Assembly (NCBI RefSeq): GCF_038397745.1
Contig: NZ_CP151636.1
Span: forward strand, 3,100,001 to 3,164,000
Reading direction: 5' to 3'
DNA length: 64,000 nt
Source: Microbacterium sp. LWH11-1.2
GTDB lineage: Bacteria; Actinomycetota; Actinomycetes; Actinomycetales; Microbacteriaceae
Shown: positions 25,782 through 35,124 of the stretch, in pieces
Numbering within the stretch: position 1 is the first letter of the stretch
How the letters are laid out: each line of letters begins with the position of its first letter
Made by a program: the position numbers and the translations under genes
Notes under the pieces: generated by a model
What the model was told of the DNA's origin: nothing
The model's input: only the letters and a program-made list of their open reading frames with translations
Database searches by the model: none

Positions 25782-28161
25782 GTGCGAGTACGGCAGATCT
25801 GGATTCGGTTCTACAAGTCTTTCAATTTTGACTATGAGCTGAAGGCAACCCCCGGCGCGAAGCCCGTACCGTGGCAGCAAACCGTCGATGGTTGGATGCC
25901 GCACGTACGGATACCCATCGAACCGGACATCACAGCTGTAGTAGGTGCGAACGAATCCGGCAAGACGCATCTGCTCGACGCGATCAAGATCCTACTCACC
26001 GGTGAAGGCCTGTTTCAACGAGACTTCTGCCGATCGTCATCGCTATTCTCCGTAGAACACGGTTCACGGCTCTTCCCCGAGATCGGTGCGACGTTCGAGC
26101 TGAGTGACGCGGAAGCGACAGCCATCGATGGCTTAGCCATCCCTCGTCTTAAGAACGGTGACCTGCTCGCCTCGTCTTAAGAACGGTGACCTGCTCGCGC
26201 TCAGACCGGCGCCGGGCAACGTGGCGGTCGTAAACCAGGATCAAGAACGCGTCCTGCTGAGTGACGAACAGGTCGCTGGGCTCCAGTTGTTGTTGCCACG
26301 CCATCACGAGCTAGACACCGACGTGGCACTACCTGACTCAGTGTCGATAGCCTTGCTCGCGGGTAGCAGCCACGCGATTGCCGGGCGTAAGAAGAGGTCC
26401 GCTCTCCTCGAAATGCTTGCTGCTGTGACTACCCCCGAACAGGTTACGGCGAACGCCGCAAGCGTGCTCGCTCTGGTAACTAATGTTGACGCGCTTGAGT
26501 CCAAAAGGCAACGAGAACAACAGCTTGGGATCGACCTCCTCCTAAAGATCGCGCACATCGAAGAGTCAAGCTTCAAAGAACTTCAGAAGGCAATCACGGA
26601 GGAGCGGGAAGGCCTAGTCAACGGCCTTATCCAGGAGATGAACAACTCGATCGCTCGGCACCTCAATGTGTCCCGGTGGTGGAGCCAGGACCCAGAGTTC
26701 CAGCTTCGCGTCTCGCCACGGGAGCACGAACTTGTCTTCACGATCCGAGATCGCACCGGCACTGACTATTCTTTCACCGAACGAAGCAGGGGCCTTCAGT
26801 ATTTCTTGAGCTACTACGTTCAAATGCTCGCCCACGATCGCCCCGATTCGAAGCCAGAGGTCTTACTCATGGACGAACCGGACGCGTACCTCTCTGCTTC
26901 TGGCCAGCAGGATCTTCTTCGAGTTCTCGAGCATCACGCACGACCGGACGATGCCGCTCGGGAGGATCAAGTCGTCTATGTCACGCACTCGCCGTTCCTG
27001 ATCAACCGCAATGCTGGACATCGCGTTCGAGTCGTTGACAAAGGGTCGCGCGACGAGGGGACCCGCCATGTTAAGGATGCCAGTCAGAATCATTACGAGC
27101 CGCTGCGGACGTCGCTCGGCGCATTCGTCGCTGAGACGGCGTTCATCGGAGGTGACAACCTCTTCGTCGAGGGCATTGCCGATCAAGTTCTGTTGGCGGG
27201 AATGAACATGAGGCTGCTCCGCGCTGGCGCAGCGCCCAGCCAGTGCCTCGACCTAAATAGGGTCACAATTGTGGCCGGGGGGTCTCATATTCCCTACATG
27301 CTGTACCTTGCCCGAGGTCGTGATCAGATCAAGCCGGCATGCGTGGTTCTGGTAGACGGCGATACCGCTGGCGACATCGCGCGAAAACAGATCAGGAAGG
27401 GCGGCGCGCACGGCAAACCCACCGTTTCCGACGACTTGATCGTGCAGGTCGCCGAGTGGGCTGCGACTGCCGACCTTGACGTCACCACCGGAGTCGTTGT
27501 GCGGGAACCCGAAGACCTCATACCCGCAGCTGTAGTGGTCGCTGCTGCTAGACGATACGCCCGAACTTTTCTCGGGCTCGACGAAGAGGCGAGCAAGAAG
27601 CTCACCGAGGTTGAGGTAATAGGTCGACTGGCGGCAGCGAAAGGGAGCATGTGGGACGCGCTCGACGACGCGTTCAAGAGCACATTCGAGACGAACATCA
27701 GCAAAGCCGGCTTCGCGAAGGAACTTCTCGCATATCTGACCAAGACGCGAGATGACGCAAGCCGCCCACCCGGCGTGCCCGCGTTGGATGATAACTTCGG
27801 GAAACTGCTGAATCGGCTAGCGGAGACTCTAAGCCTGGCTCAAGAACGAGAGTCTAGTAGCCGGCGTGATCAGCGGCTCGACCGAACCATCGACACGTTC
27901 ATCGGCGACTACCCGTCTGGATCTACGAGAGACCGAGCGCTCACGGTGCTCAAGCGTATCGATGCCGCGGTCGACGAGACGACGGCTGGGGACATCATCC
28001 GCTCAGCAACAGCTCGGTTGCGGCGTGAGTTCAAGCTGGCGCAAGAACCGCTCAAGAACGTCGATGACTATGCCACCTTCTTAGATCGACTCGGCAACCT
28101 GCGCCACTTGGAGCGACTCAGCAACCAGGGTGTTTTGGCGCAGGACCCTGGCAATAGCTGA
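25782..28161 (+). pseudogene. OLD-family ATPase/TOPRIM nuclease, interrupted by a 28-bp tandem duplication
   Basis: Restored by removing one duplicate, the protein is 783 residues. Walker A GANESGKT (about residues 55-62) lies in an N-terminal SMC-like ATPase half that begins VRQIWIRFYKSF. A coiled region follows (KRQREQQLGIDLLLKIAHIEESS), then Walker B LLMDEPDAYL near 352 and the switch His in YVTHSPF. A TOPRIM-type nuclease domain has VEG near 452 and VDGD near 515, then a helical tail. The duplication at 26142-26197 shifts the frame after about residue 130 and leads to a stop at 26178-26180, separating Walker A from the rest. Lower GC, TTA leucine codons and no syntenic partner point to transfer. 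Start: GTG 25782 after GAGGAGG, or the leaderless ATG 25734. OLD proteins act in phage defence; no gajB-like helicase is adjacent. Confidence 0.85.
26142..26197 (+). repeat. Exact 28-bp tandem duplication inside the OLD-family gene
   Basis: Units 26142-26169 and 26170-26197 are identical, each starting CCTCGTCTTAAG and ending GTGACCTGCTCG. Twenty-eight is not a multiple of three, so the second copy causes the frameshift; deletion of one copy restores IPRLKNGDLLALRPAPG. Confidence 0.95.
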
Positions 28162-28453
28162 TTCACCTGCGCAATGAGCCGAGGACTCGTTCGGGGGCAG
28201 GCAGTGGTGTCGAATCCTGCGCGGCTCCAGACACGGGACGCGGGCGTTGGGATTGGCTTCACACTTCCCCCGAGTCAAAAGCTGCCGGCTACTCCGATAC
28301 AGGCTTTTTGAGACGCGACGCGGCCGCTCGACGGAGCATTACTCGAAACGTGATGAGAAACGATAAGCGACTACTGCGGCAGAGGCTCTCTCCCCGAGAG
28401 CCCGCGAAGCTGCAGGGCATCAGTTAGCACAAAGCAAGAATGGACGCGCGTTC
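28162..28453. other. Intergenic region between OLD gene and RNA methyltransferase gene
   Basis: 292 bp with no convincing coding frame and a base composition like the foreign gene next to it. It holds one hairpin, GGCTCTC-TCCCC-GAGAGCC at 28384-28402, with no T tract. A stretch near 28198-28226 resembles a tRNA/tmRNA 3' end but its T stem does not pair. Confidence 0.6.
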
Positions 28454-29254
28454 TCAGCGCTGCAGCGCCCAGAGCGCGACCGCAGCGGCGGAGGCAACGT
28501 TCAGCGAGTCCACTCCCCCGCTCATCGGGATCGTGACCACGTGATCGGCGCCCTCGAGTGCGGTGCGGGACAGCCCGTCGCCCTCCGAGCCCATTACAAG
28601 CGCGACTAGTTCGGGGCGGTCGGCCGCATAGGCGTCGAGCGTCAGGGCATCGTCGCGCAAGGCGAGCGCAGCGATGTCGAACCCTTCGGCGTGCAGGTCA
28701 AGGATGGCGGATTCCCAGTCGGTGATGCGCGTCCAGGGCACCTGGAAGACCGTCCCCATGCTCACCCGCACGCTGCGGCGATACAGCGGGTCGGCGCCGC
28801 CGGGCGACACCAGCACGGCGTCGGCGCCCAGGCCGGCCGCCGCACGGAACGCGGCGCCGACGTTCGTGTGGTCGCCGATGTTCTCGAGGATCAGCACGAG
28901 ACCGGCGCCCTGGATGACCTCGCGGACGGTCGGAAGCTGCGGGCGGTGCATCGACGCGATCGTCCCGCGGTGCACGGCGAACCCGGTGACCGCTTCGGCC
29001 ACCTCATCCGGCACGACGTAGACCGGCACATCGAGGGCGCCGACGATGCCTCGGATGTCGTCGATCCGGCGTTCCTGCACGAGAACGGAACGGGGGCGAT
29101 GGCCGGCCGCGACCGCGCGGGCGATGACCTTCGTCGACTCGGCGATGTACAGCCCGTCCGGCGGTTCCCGCAGCGCGCGGAGAGCCGTGTCTGTGAGACC
29201 CCGGTAGTCGTCGAGTCGGGGGTCTGCGGCGTCGGCCACGGAGATGAGTTCCAC
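28454..29254 (-). CDS. SpoU/TrmH-family RNA 2'-O-methyltransferase
   Basis: About 266-residue SPOUT methyltransferase. The N-terminal substrate-binding domain (IAESTKVIARAVAAGHRPRSVLVQE) precedes the knotted SPOUT domain with motif 1 ILENIGDHTNVGAAFRAAAGLGAD, motif 2 LVALVMGSEGDGLS and motif 3 VTIPMSGGVDSLNVASAAAVAL. Target is an rRNA or tRNA 2'-OH; which one cannot be told. Start uncertain: GTG 29254 or GTG 29263. Divergent from the sir2 gene. Confidence 0.9.
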   Translation of the reverse strand: MELISVADAADPRLDDYRGLTDTALRALREPPDGLYIAESTKVIARAVAAGHRPRSVLVQERRIDDIRGIVGALDVPVYVVPDEVAEAVTGFAVHRGTIASMHRPQLPTVREVIQGAGLVLILENIGDHTNVGAAFRAAAGLGADAVLVSPGGADPLYRRSVRVSMGTVFQVPWTRITDWESAILDLHAEGFDIAALALRDDALTLDAYAADRPELVALVMGSEGDGLSRTALEGADHVVTIPMSGGVDSLNVASAAAVALWALQR

Positions 29255-29336
29255 GAGAGCCACTCTGCCACCCGTCGGACGACTCGCGGCACGACCGACC
29301 GCTGCGACACGTCGTAGACTCGCTCGGGGAGGTCCT

Positions 29337-30176
29337 GTGAGCGCATCGAGCACTGCCGAGCTGTCGGCGACACTCGCCCAGGCGGCCGGACTGCTCCGGG
29401 GCAGGCGGATCGCTCTCCTGACCGGTGCGGGTATCTCCACGGACTCCGGCATCCCCGCCTATCGCGGCGAAGGCGCCAGGACCCGCAGCGATCCGATGAC
29501 CATCCAGACGTACCTCGGCGACGAGGCGGCCCGGAGGCGCTACTGGGTCGGCGGCCACCTCGGATGGCGCGCATTCGCACGCGCGACACCCAACCCGGGG
29601 CACGTCGCCCTCGCCGAACTGGAGTCCGCGGGAATCGTGTCGGGCGTCATCACGCAGAACGTCGACGGACTGCACCTGCGCGCCGGCAGCTCGCACGTCA
29701 TCGAGGTGCACGGCACCATGCGTCGCGTGCTCTGCCTGCATTGCGGCCAGGTCTTCGACCGCCGCGACGTGGCGGTGCAGATCGAGGAGCTGAATCCGTG
29801 GATCACGGTGCCCGAGAACGTCGCGCTCGCCCCCGACGGCGACGTGCTCCCGGAGAGCACGGAGGGCTTCGTCATCCCGACCTGCACCGTGTGCGATGGG
29901 ATGCTGAAGCCCGATGTCGTCTTCTTCGGCGAGTACGTTCCGCAGGATCGCTTCCGCGCAGCGGAGTCCCTGCTGCGTTCCAGCTCGGCGCTCATCGTGG
30001 CGGGCTCCTCGCTCGTAGTGAACTCGGGGGTCCGCCTCATCGAGCGTGCCCGCCGCCGCAGCATCCCTCTGATCATCGTCAATCGCGAGCCGACCCGCGC
30101 GGACGCCTGGGCCGATCTCACGATCGCCGCCGGCACCAGCGACGTGCTCCCCGCCCTTCAGGAACTTCTCTCGTGA
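29337..30176 (+). CDS. Sir2-family NAD-dependent protein deacylase
   Basis: 279-residue sirtuin. NAD-binding GAGISTDSGIPAYRG lies near residues 33-47, TQNVDGLH and the catalytic His in EVHGTMRRVLC follow, and a zinc ribbon is formed by CLHC and CTVC pairs. The C-terminal GSSLVVNSG and IVNREPT motifs are typical. Removes acyl groups from protein lysines using NAD. GGGGAGG precedes the GTG. Its TGA overlaps the GTG of the phosphatase gene. A TAGACT near 29314 is a likely -10. Confidence 0.92.
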   Translation: MSASSTAELSATLAQAAGLLRGRRIALLTGAGISTDSGIPAYRGEGARTRSDPMTIQTYLGDEAARRRYWVGGHLGWRAFARATPNPGHVALAELESAGIVSGVITQNVDGLHLRAGSSHVIEVHGTMRRVLCLHCGQVFDRRDVAVQIEELNPWITVPENVALAPDGDVLPESTEGFVIPTCTVCDGMLKPDVVFFGEYVPQDRFRAAESLLRSSSALIVAGSSLVVNSGVRLIERARRRSIPLIIVNREPTRADAWADLTIAAGTSDVLPALQELLS

Positions 30177-30760
30177 CCTTCATCACCCTCATCCGCCACG
30201 GCCAGACGGACTGGAATCTCGCCCGGCGCATCCAGGGCTCGACCGACATCCCGCTGAACGAGAAGGGGCGCGCTGACGCGCACCGCGCGGCCGGTCATCT
30301 CGCCGCGACGCCGCACCACGCGATCTACTCGAGCCCGCTGCTCCGGGCGAAGGAGACGGCCGAGATCATCGCCGCAGAGCTCGGTCTGGAGTTCGCCGGG
30401 GTCGTCCCCGACGTGCGAGAGCGCGAGTTCGGCGAGGGCGAGGGGATGCTGGTCTCCGAGTACATCTCGACGTACGGCGACTGGCACGCCGAGGTTCCTG
30501 GCGCGGAGTCCCTGCATGAGGTCGGCGTGCGAGCCATCGCGGCCATCCACGCGATCGCACGCGAGTCGCGGCGCAGGTCTGCTCCACTGGCCGAATCCGT
30601 GCTGGTGGTGGCGCACGGCGGCGTCATCCGCTCGGTGATCGATCAGGTCTCCGGCGGCACGCTGCCGCGAGAGGGAGAGGTCATCGCGAACGGCTCGGCG
30701 CACCGCTTCGAGGCGTCTCCGGGTTCCCTCCGACTCCTCGAGGAGTCGCTGGTCATCTGA
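30173..30760 (+). CDS. Histidine phosphatase (phosphoglycerate mutase-like)
   Basis: 195-residue histidine phosphatase. LIRHGQTDWN (His9 nucleophile) at the N-terminus, SSPLLRAKETAEII, the acid/base Glu in EREFGEGEG and the second catalytic His in VVAHGGVIRSV. It could be a phosphoglycerate mutase-like phosphatase or a pathway-specific phosphatase; substrate unknown. GTGA overlap with sir2 indicates co-translation. Its stop adjoins the convergent CitE-like gene with no intergenic space. Confidence 0.9.
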   Translation: MTFITLIRHGQTDWNLARRIQGSTDIPLNEKGRADAHRAAGHLAATPHHAIYSSPLLRAKETAEIIAAELGLEFAGVVPDVREREFGEGEGMLVSEYISTYGDWHAEVPGAESLHEVGVRAIAAIHAIARESRRRSAPLAESVLVVAHGGVIRSVIDQVSGGTLPREGEVIANGSAHRFEASPGSLRLLEESLVI

Positions 30761-31570
30761 TCAGCGGACGCGGCCCACGACGGACCGCGCGTGCCGCAGC
30801 ACGGGCTCGTCCACCATCCGGCCCTCGAAGCGGAAGACACCGCGTTCGCTCTCCGCGGCGAGCAGGACTGCGCTCGCCCACGCGACGGTCGCCTCATCCG
30901 GGAGGTACGCCGCGCGGATCACGGCGACCTGGCTCGGATGGATGCACGCCGTGGCACGGAACCCGGAGGCCGCGGCATCCGTCGCCTCCTCCTCGAGGCC
31001 CTGCACGTCGTCGATGTCGACGTGCACCGCGTCGATCGCCGCCTTGCCGTGCGCGCCCGACTCGAGGAGCACGCGCGAGCGGGCGTAGCGGGCGATCTCG
31101 CGGTAGGCGCCGCCCGCCGTGCGAGAGGAAGTGCCGCCGAGCGAGGCCACGAGGTCCTCCGCCCCCCACATCATCGCCGAGACGAGCGGATGCGCGGCGA
31201 TCTCGGCGGCCGCGTGGATGCCGAGAGCCGTCTCGCACAGCGCGACGAGCGAGAACCGGTCGTCGAACGCGGACAGGCCGTCGGCGCCCTCGGTCTTCGC
31301 CACCATGACGGTGCGGAAGTCGGTCTGCTCGAGAGCCTCGAGGTCGGCGGCGAAGTGCTCGCTGTTCGGTGCATTCACCCGCACGATCACACGATCGGGA
31401 TCGATCGCGGCGCTGATCAGGTTGGTGCGCGCCGCCGCCTTCGCGTCAGGGAGCACGGCATCCTCGAGGTCGAGGATCACCGCGTCCGCCCGTTCCAATG
31501 CCCTGCCGAAGCGCTCGGGGCGGTCGGCGGGGCAGAACAGCAGCGCCGGGCCCAGGTCGAACGTCGTCAT
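30761..31570 (-). CDS. HpcH/HpaI aldolase, CitE-like acyl-CoA lyase
   Basis: 269-residue CitE-like TIM-barrel lyase: LLFCPADRPERFGRALERADAVILDLEDAV near the N-terminus with the Arg and Asp metal site, VIVRVNAP, then MMWGAEDL and CIHPSQV. Last gene of the carboxylase-acyl-CoA dehydrogenase-MaoC operon, overlapping the MaoC stop by 4 bp. The syntenic M. tuberculosis protein Rv2498c is a bifunctional lyase cleaving (R)-3-hydroxy-3-methylglutaryl-CoA and citramalyl-CoA in leucine and itaconate breakdown; the same role is inferred here. Confidence 0.88.
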   Translation of the reverse strand: MTTFDLGPALLFCPADRPERFGRALERADAVILDLEDAVLPDAKAAARTNLISAAIDPDRVIVRVNAPNSEHFAADLEALEQTDFRTVMVAKTEGADGLSAFDDRFSLVALCETALGIHAAAEIAAHPLVSAMMWGAEDLVASLGGTSSRTAGGAYREIARYARSRVLLESGAHGKAAIDAVHVDIDDVQGLEEEATDAAASGFRATACIHPSQVAVIRAAYLPDEATVAWASAVLLAAESERGVFRFEGRMVDEPVLRHARSVVGRVR

Positions 31571-32049
31571 GCGGACGCCTCCGGCCGGCAGTGCACGAGG
31601 GCGCTTCTCGTGGCCGTGGCGACCACGGTGCCGTCCTGATTGCGTCCGGTGTGTGCGATCTGCACGATGCCCTGCCCCGGTCGTGACGACGAGAGCCGCT
31701 TGTCGACGATCACGCTCTCGGTGTAGAGCGTGTCGCCCGCGAACAGCGGATGAGGGAACGTGATGTCGCCGAAGCCGAGCTGAGCCACCAGCGTGCCCTG
31801 CGTCAGCTGAGCGACGGATGCGCCGACCATCGTCGACAGCGTCCACATGGAGTTCATCAGCCGTGCGTGGAACGGAGCCTGGGCGTCGGCGAACGCCGCA
31901 TCGAGGTGCAGAGCCTGCGTGTTCATGGTCAGCGTCGTGAAGAGCACGTTGTCGGCCTCGGTCGCCGTGCGTCCCGGTCGGTGCAGATACCGGGCGTCCG
32001 TCACGAACTCCTCGTAGTAGAGGCCGCGTTGGATGATGTCCTCTGGCAT
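31567..32049 (-). CDS. MaoC-family acyl-CoA hydratase
   Basis: 160-residue hot-dog fold hydratase with the R-hydratase-type segment FGDITFPHPLFAGDTLYTESVIVDKR. It begins MPEDIIQRGLYYEEF and carries TEADNVLFTTLTMNTQALHLD. By synteny with Rv2499c of M. tuberculosis it should hydrate 3-methylglutaconyl-CoA (and itaconyl-CoA), producing the substrate of the CitE-like lyase next door. ATG 32049 is chosen over the in-frame GTG 9 bp upstream; neither has a strong ribosome site. Confidence 0.87.
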   Translation of the reverse strand: MPEDIIQRGLYYEEFVTDARYLHRPGRTATEADNVLFTTLTMNTQALHLDAAFADAQAPFHARLMNSMWTLSTMVGASVAQLTQGTLVAQLGFGDITFPHPLFAGDTLYTESVIVDKRLSSSRPGQGIVQIAHTGRNQDGTVVATATRSALVHCRPEASA

Positions 32050-32059
32050 GTCGCCCACG

Positions 32060-33208
32060 CTACCCGGCGAGACCGAGCCCGCGGGCGATGACGAGGAGCT
32101 GCACCTCGGTGGTGCCCTCGCCGATCTCGAGGATCTTCGAGTCGCGGTAGTGCCGTGCCACGGGGAACTCGTTCATGAATCCGTTCCCGCCGAAGATCTG
32201 GGTGGCGTCCCTGGCGTTGTCCATCGCGGCTTCGCCCGCGACGAGCTTGGCGATCGCGGCGGCCTCGGCGAACGGCTTGTCGGCGTCGCGCAGTCGCGCC
32301 GCGTGATGCCAGGCGAGTCGTGCCGTGTGCACCCGCGCACGCATCCGTGCCAGCGTGAACTGCGCGTTCTGACGAGTGCTCAGCGCGCTGCCGAAGATCG
32401 TGCGGCTCTTCGCGTAGTCGACCGCGGCTTCCAGGCACCCTTCCGCGGCACCCGTGGACAGAGCGGCGATCGCGATGCGCCCCTCGTCGAGGATGCTGAG
32501 GAAGTTCTTGAATCCGCGTCCGCGTTCGCCCAGCAGGTTCGCTGCCGGGACTCGTGCGCCCTGGAAGCTCAGCGGGTGGGTGTCCGACGCGTTCCAGCCG
32601 ACCTTGTCGTACGGCGGCTCGACGGTGAAGCCGGGTGTGCCGTTGGGGACGATGATTGTCGAGATCTCCTTGCGGCCGTCGTCGACGCCCGTGACCGCGG
32701 TCACGGTCACGAAGCGCGTGATGGGCGTGCCGGAGTTCGTGATGAACTGCTTGGAGCCCTCGATCACCCATTCGTCGCCCTCCAGCCGGGCCGTGGTGCG
32801 CGTCGCACCCGCGTCGCTGCCTGCTTCCGGCTCGGTGAGACCGAAGCCCGCGAGAGCACGACCGGCGAGGAGGTCGGGAAGCAGCTCCTGGCGCTGCTCC
32901 TCGGTGCCGAAGCGGAAGATCGGCATGGCGCCGAGGCTGACCCCCGCCTCGAGCGTGATGGCGATGGACTGGTCGACCCGGCCGAGCGCCTCGATCGCGA
33001 TGCCGAGTGCCATGTAGTCGCCGCCCTGGCCGCCGTACTCCTCGGGGAACGGCAGGCCGAACAGGCCGATGTCGCCCATCTGCGCCACGACGTCCATCGA
33101 CAGGGTGTGCGTGCGGTCGGCCTCGTACGACTGGGGCGCGACGACGGTCTCGGCGAACTCGCGCACCATCGCGGCGAGCTCGCGCTCCTCTTCGGACAGG
33201 TCTTCCAT
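32060..33208 (-). CDS. Acyl-CoA dehydrogenase (isovaleryl-CoA dehydrogenase-like role)
   Basis: 382-residue FAD acyl-CoA dehydrogenase: N-terminal helical domain, FGLTEPEAGSDA (FAD/substrate loop), QFITNSG, QIFGGNGFMNEFPVARHYRDSKI and the C-terminal IGEGTTEVQ that carries the classical Glu position. Lying between a methylcrotonyl-CoA-type carboxylase and a MaoC hydratase, it probably oxidises isovaleryl-CoA (FadE19-like), although Glu in the EGT motif means other short branched acyl-CoAs cannot be excluded. The ATG starts just after the carboxylase alpha stop, with GAGAG upstream. Confidence 0.9.
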   Translation of the reverse strand: MEDLSEEERELAAMVREFAETVVAPQSYEADRTHTLSMDVVAQMGDIGLFGLPFPEEYGGQGGDYMALGIAIEALGRVDQSIAITLEAGVSLGAMPIFRFGTEEQRQELLPDLLAGRALAGFGLTEPEAGSDAGATRTTARLEGDEWVIEGSKQFITNSGTPITRFVTVTAVTGVDDGRKEISTIIVPNGTPGFTVEPPYDKVGWNASDTHPLSFQGARVPAANLLGERGRGFKNFLSILDEGRIAIAALSTGAAEGCLEAAVDYAKSRTIFGSALSTRQNAQFTLARMRARVHTARLAWHHAARLRDADKPFAEAAAIAKLVAGEAAMDNARDATQIFGGNGFMNEFPVARHYRDSKILEIGEGTTEVQLLVIARGLGLAG

Positions 33209-33210
33209 CT

Positions 33211-35124
33211 TCAGCTCTCTTCCGTCGTCACTCGTGCGACCGGCTGGTCGCGTCGAACCTGATCGCCCACGGCGACCAGCAGCTGCACCACGCCGTCGTG
33301 CGGCGCGAGCACGGGGTGCTCCATCTTCATCGCCTCGATGGCGATCAGCGGGGTGCCCGCGGAGACGGACGCGCCGTCCTCCACGTGCACGGCGACGACG
33401 CTCCCCGGCATCGGCGCGCGCGCCTCCGGCTCGGTCGCCGCAGCGCCACGATCGTGCGCGGCATGCCGACGTCGCATCCGCTGACGTCGGTCGAGCGGAC
33501 GCAGACGAGCGGTCCTGCCGTCTTCCGAGACCCAGACGGCCCCGTCGGCATCGACAGCAGCACGTGCCGTGGTCCCGGGTGTCACGTCGTCGCCGACCGG
33601 AACCTCGATGAGCTCGTCGTCGTCGGTGAGCAGCGCGAAGGGCGCGTGCGCCGCAGGTCCCGCCCCCAGACGCCAGCCGGGGAGCTCGCGCCAGAGCGCG
33701 CTCGTCCTGACGGGCTCCGCCGCCGTCGGTGCCGCGGCACGGGCGGCCGAGAGCATCGCCGCCGACGGCGCCTCCGCGCTCACCGGCAGCAGCGTGTCGA
33801 TGAGCCCGGTGTCGAGATCGCCGGCGATGACGCGGGCGTCGTTGCAGAGCTGACGCAGGAACGCGATGTTCGTGTCGACGCCCAGCACTACCGTCTTCGC
33901 CAGCGCCTCGTCGAGGCGTCGCAGTGCCGTCGTGCGGTCCTCGGCGAACGCGATGATCTTCGCGATCATGGGGTCGTAGAACCCCGTCACCTCGCTGCCG
34001 GTCGCGATCGCCGCGTCCACGCGGACGCCCGTGGGAGGGTCGAAGAGCAGCACGGTCCCCGTCGAGGGAAGGAAGCCGCGTTCCGGAGATTCCGCGTACA
34101 CGCGCGCTTCGACGGCGTGACCGCTGATCGTCGGCGTGACATCCAGCGGCAGACCGGCGGCGGCGCGCAGCTGCAGCGCGACCAGGTCGAGCCCGGTGAC
34201 CTCCTCGGTGACCGGATGCTCCACCTGCAGCCGCGTGTTCATCTCGATGAAGAAGACGTCCTCCGGCGAATCCGCGTCGACGAGGAACTCGACGGTCCCG
34301 GCACCGACGTAGGACACGCTCTCGCCGGCGTGGACGGCGGCGGAGAGGAGTCGCTCCCTCGTCTCCGCCGGGATCCCGGCCGAGGGCGCCTCTTCGATCA
34401 CCTTCTGGTGTCGACGCTGCAGCGTGCACTCGCGCTCGCCGAGCGCGACCACGGTTCCGTGGGCATCCCCGAAGACCTGCACCTCGATGTGCCGAGGGCG
34501 CCGGATCAGTCGCTCGAGGATCAGGGAGTCGTCGCCGAACGCGGCTGCCGCGACGCGTCGAGCCGACGCCAGCGCGCCGCCGAGGCCGGCCGCATCCGCG
34601 ACGACCTCCATGCCCTTCCCGCCCCCACCTGCGCTGGGCTTGACCAGCAGCGGGAAGCCGACGCGGTCCGCCTCCTCTGCGATCTCGCCGTCGGAGAGCC
34701 CTCTGGCGTCGAAGCCCGGCACGACCGGCACGCCGTAGCGCATGACGTGGTCGCGCGCCCGCGCCTTGTCTCCCATGATCTGCAGGGCCTCGACGGACGG
34801 GCCGATGAAGACGATCCCGCTCTCCGCGCAGGCTTCCGCGAGACCGACGCTCTCCGAGAGGAAGCCGTAGCCGGGATGGATGGCCTGGGCACCCGTGGCA
34901 CGAGCCGCGGCGATGACGGCATCGATGTCGAGATAGGACTCCGCGGCCGGCGCCGGTCCGATGCGCACAGCGGCGTCCGCCTCGCGGACATGCGGCGCGT
35001 CGGCATCGGCATCGCTGTAGACCGCGACGCTGCGGATGCCGAGATCACGCAGCGTGCGGATCACGCGGCGCGCGATCTCTCCACGGTTCGCGACGAGGAC
35101 GGTGTCGTAGTACATGGCACTCAC
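33211..35124 (-). CDS. accA1: Acyl-CoA carboxylase alpha subunit (biotin carboxylase + BCCP), methylcrotonyl-type
   Basis: 637 residues. Biotin carboxylase domain about 1-450: [26 protein letters not shown], the ATP-grasp glycine loop [11 protein letters not shown] and [16 protein letters not shown]. The C-terminal biotinyl domain has EAMKMEH with the biotin-accepting Lys at about residue 600. Carboxylates its own biotin with bicarbonate and ATP and passes it to the beta subunit encoded upstream (GTGA overlap). Assignment to leucine degradation rests on operon context. Confidence 0.92.
   Translation of the reverse strand: MSAMYYDTVLVANRGEIARRVIRTLRDLGIRSVAVYSDADADAPHVREADAAVRIGPAPAAESYLDIDAVIAAARATGAQAIHPGYGFLSESVGLAEACAESGIVFIGPSVEALQIMGDKARARDHVMRYGVPVVPGFDARGLSDGEIAEEADRVGFPLLVKPSAGGGGKGMEVVADAAGLGGALASARRVAAAAFGDDSLILERLIRRPRHIEVQVFGDAHGTVVALGERECTLQRRHQKVIEEAPSAGIPAETRERLLSAAVHAGESVSYVGAGTVEFLVDADSPEDVFFIEMNTRLQVEHPVTEEVTGLDLVALQLRAAAGLPLDVTPTISGHAVEARVYAESPERGFLPSTGTVLLFDPPTGVRVDAAIATGSEVTGFYDPMIAKIIAFAEDRTTALRRLDEALAKTVVLGVDTNIAFLRQLCNDARVIAGDLDTGLIDTLLPVSAEAPSAAMLSAARAAAPTAAEPVRTSALWRELPGWRLGAGPAAHAPFALLTDDDELIEVPVGDDVTPGTTARAAVDADGAVWVSEDGRTARLRPLDRRQRMRRRHAAHDRGAAATEPEARAPMPGSVVAVHVEDGASVSAGTPLIAIEAMKMEHPVLAPHDGVVQLLVAVGDQVRRDQPVARVTTEES

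Noticed and set aside
25782..28161. Gabija system (GajA/GajB)
   Set aside because: The ATPase/TOPRIM protein fits OLD in general, but no UvrD/PcrA-like GajB helicase is adjacent on either side.
28195..28230. tRNA/tmRNA-like 3' end (TCGAATCCTGCGCGGCTCCA) that could mark an attachment site
   Set aside because: The T stem does not pair, there is no matching partner sequence or integrase in the window, so resemblance is weak.
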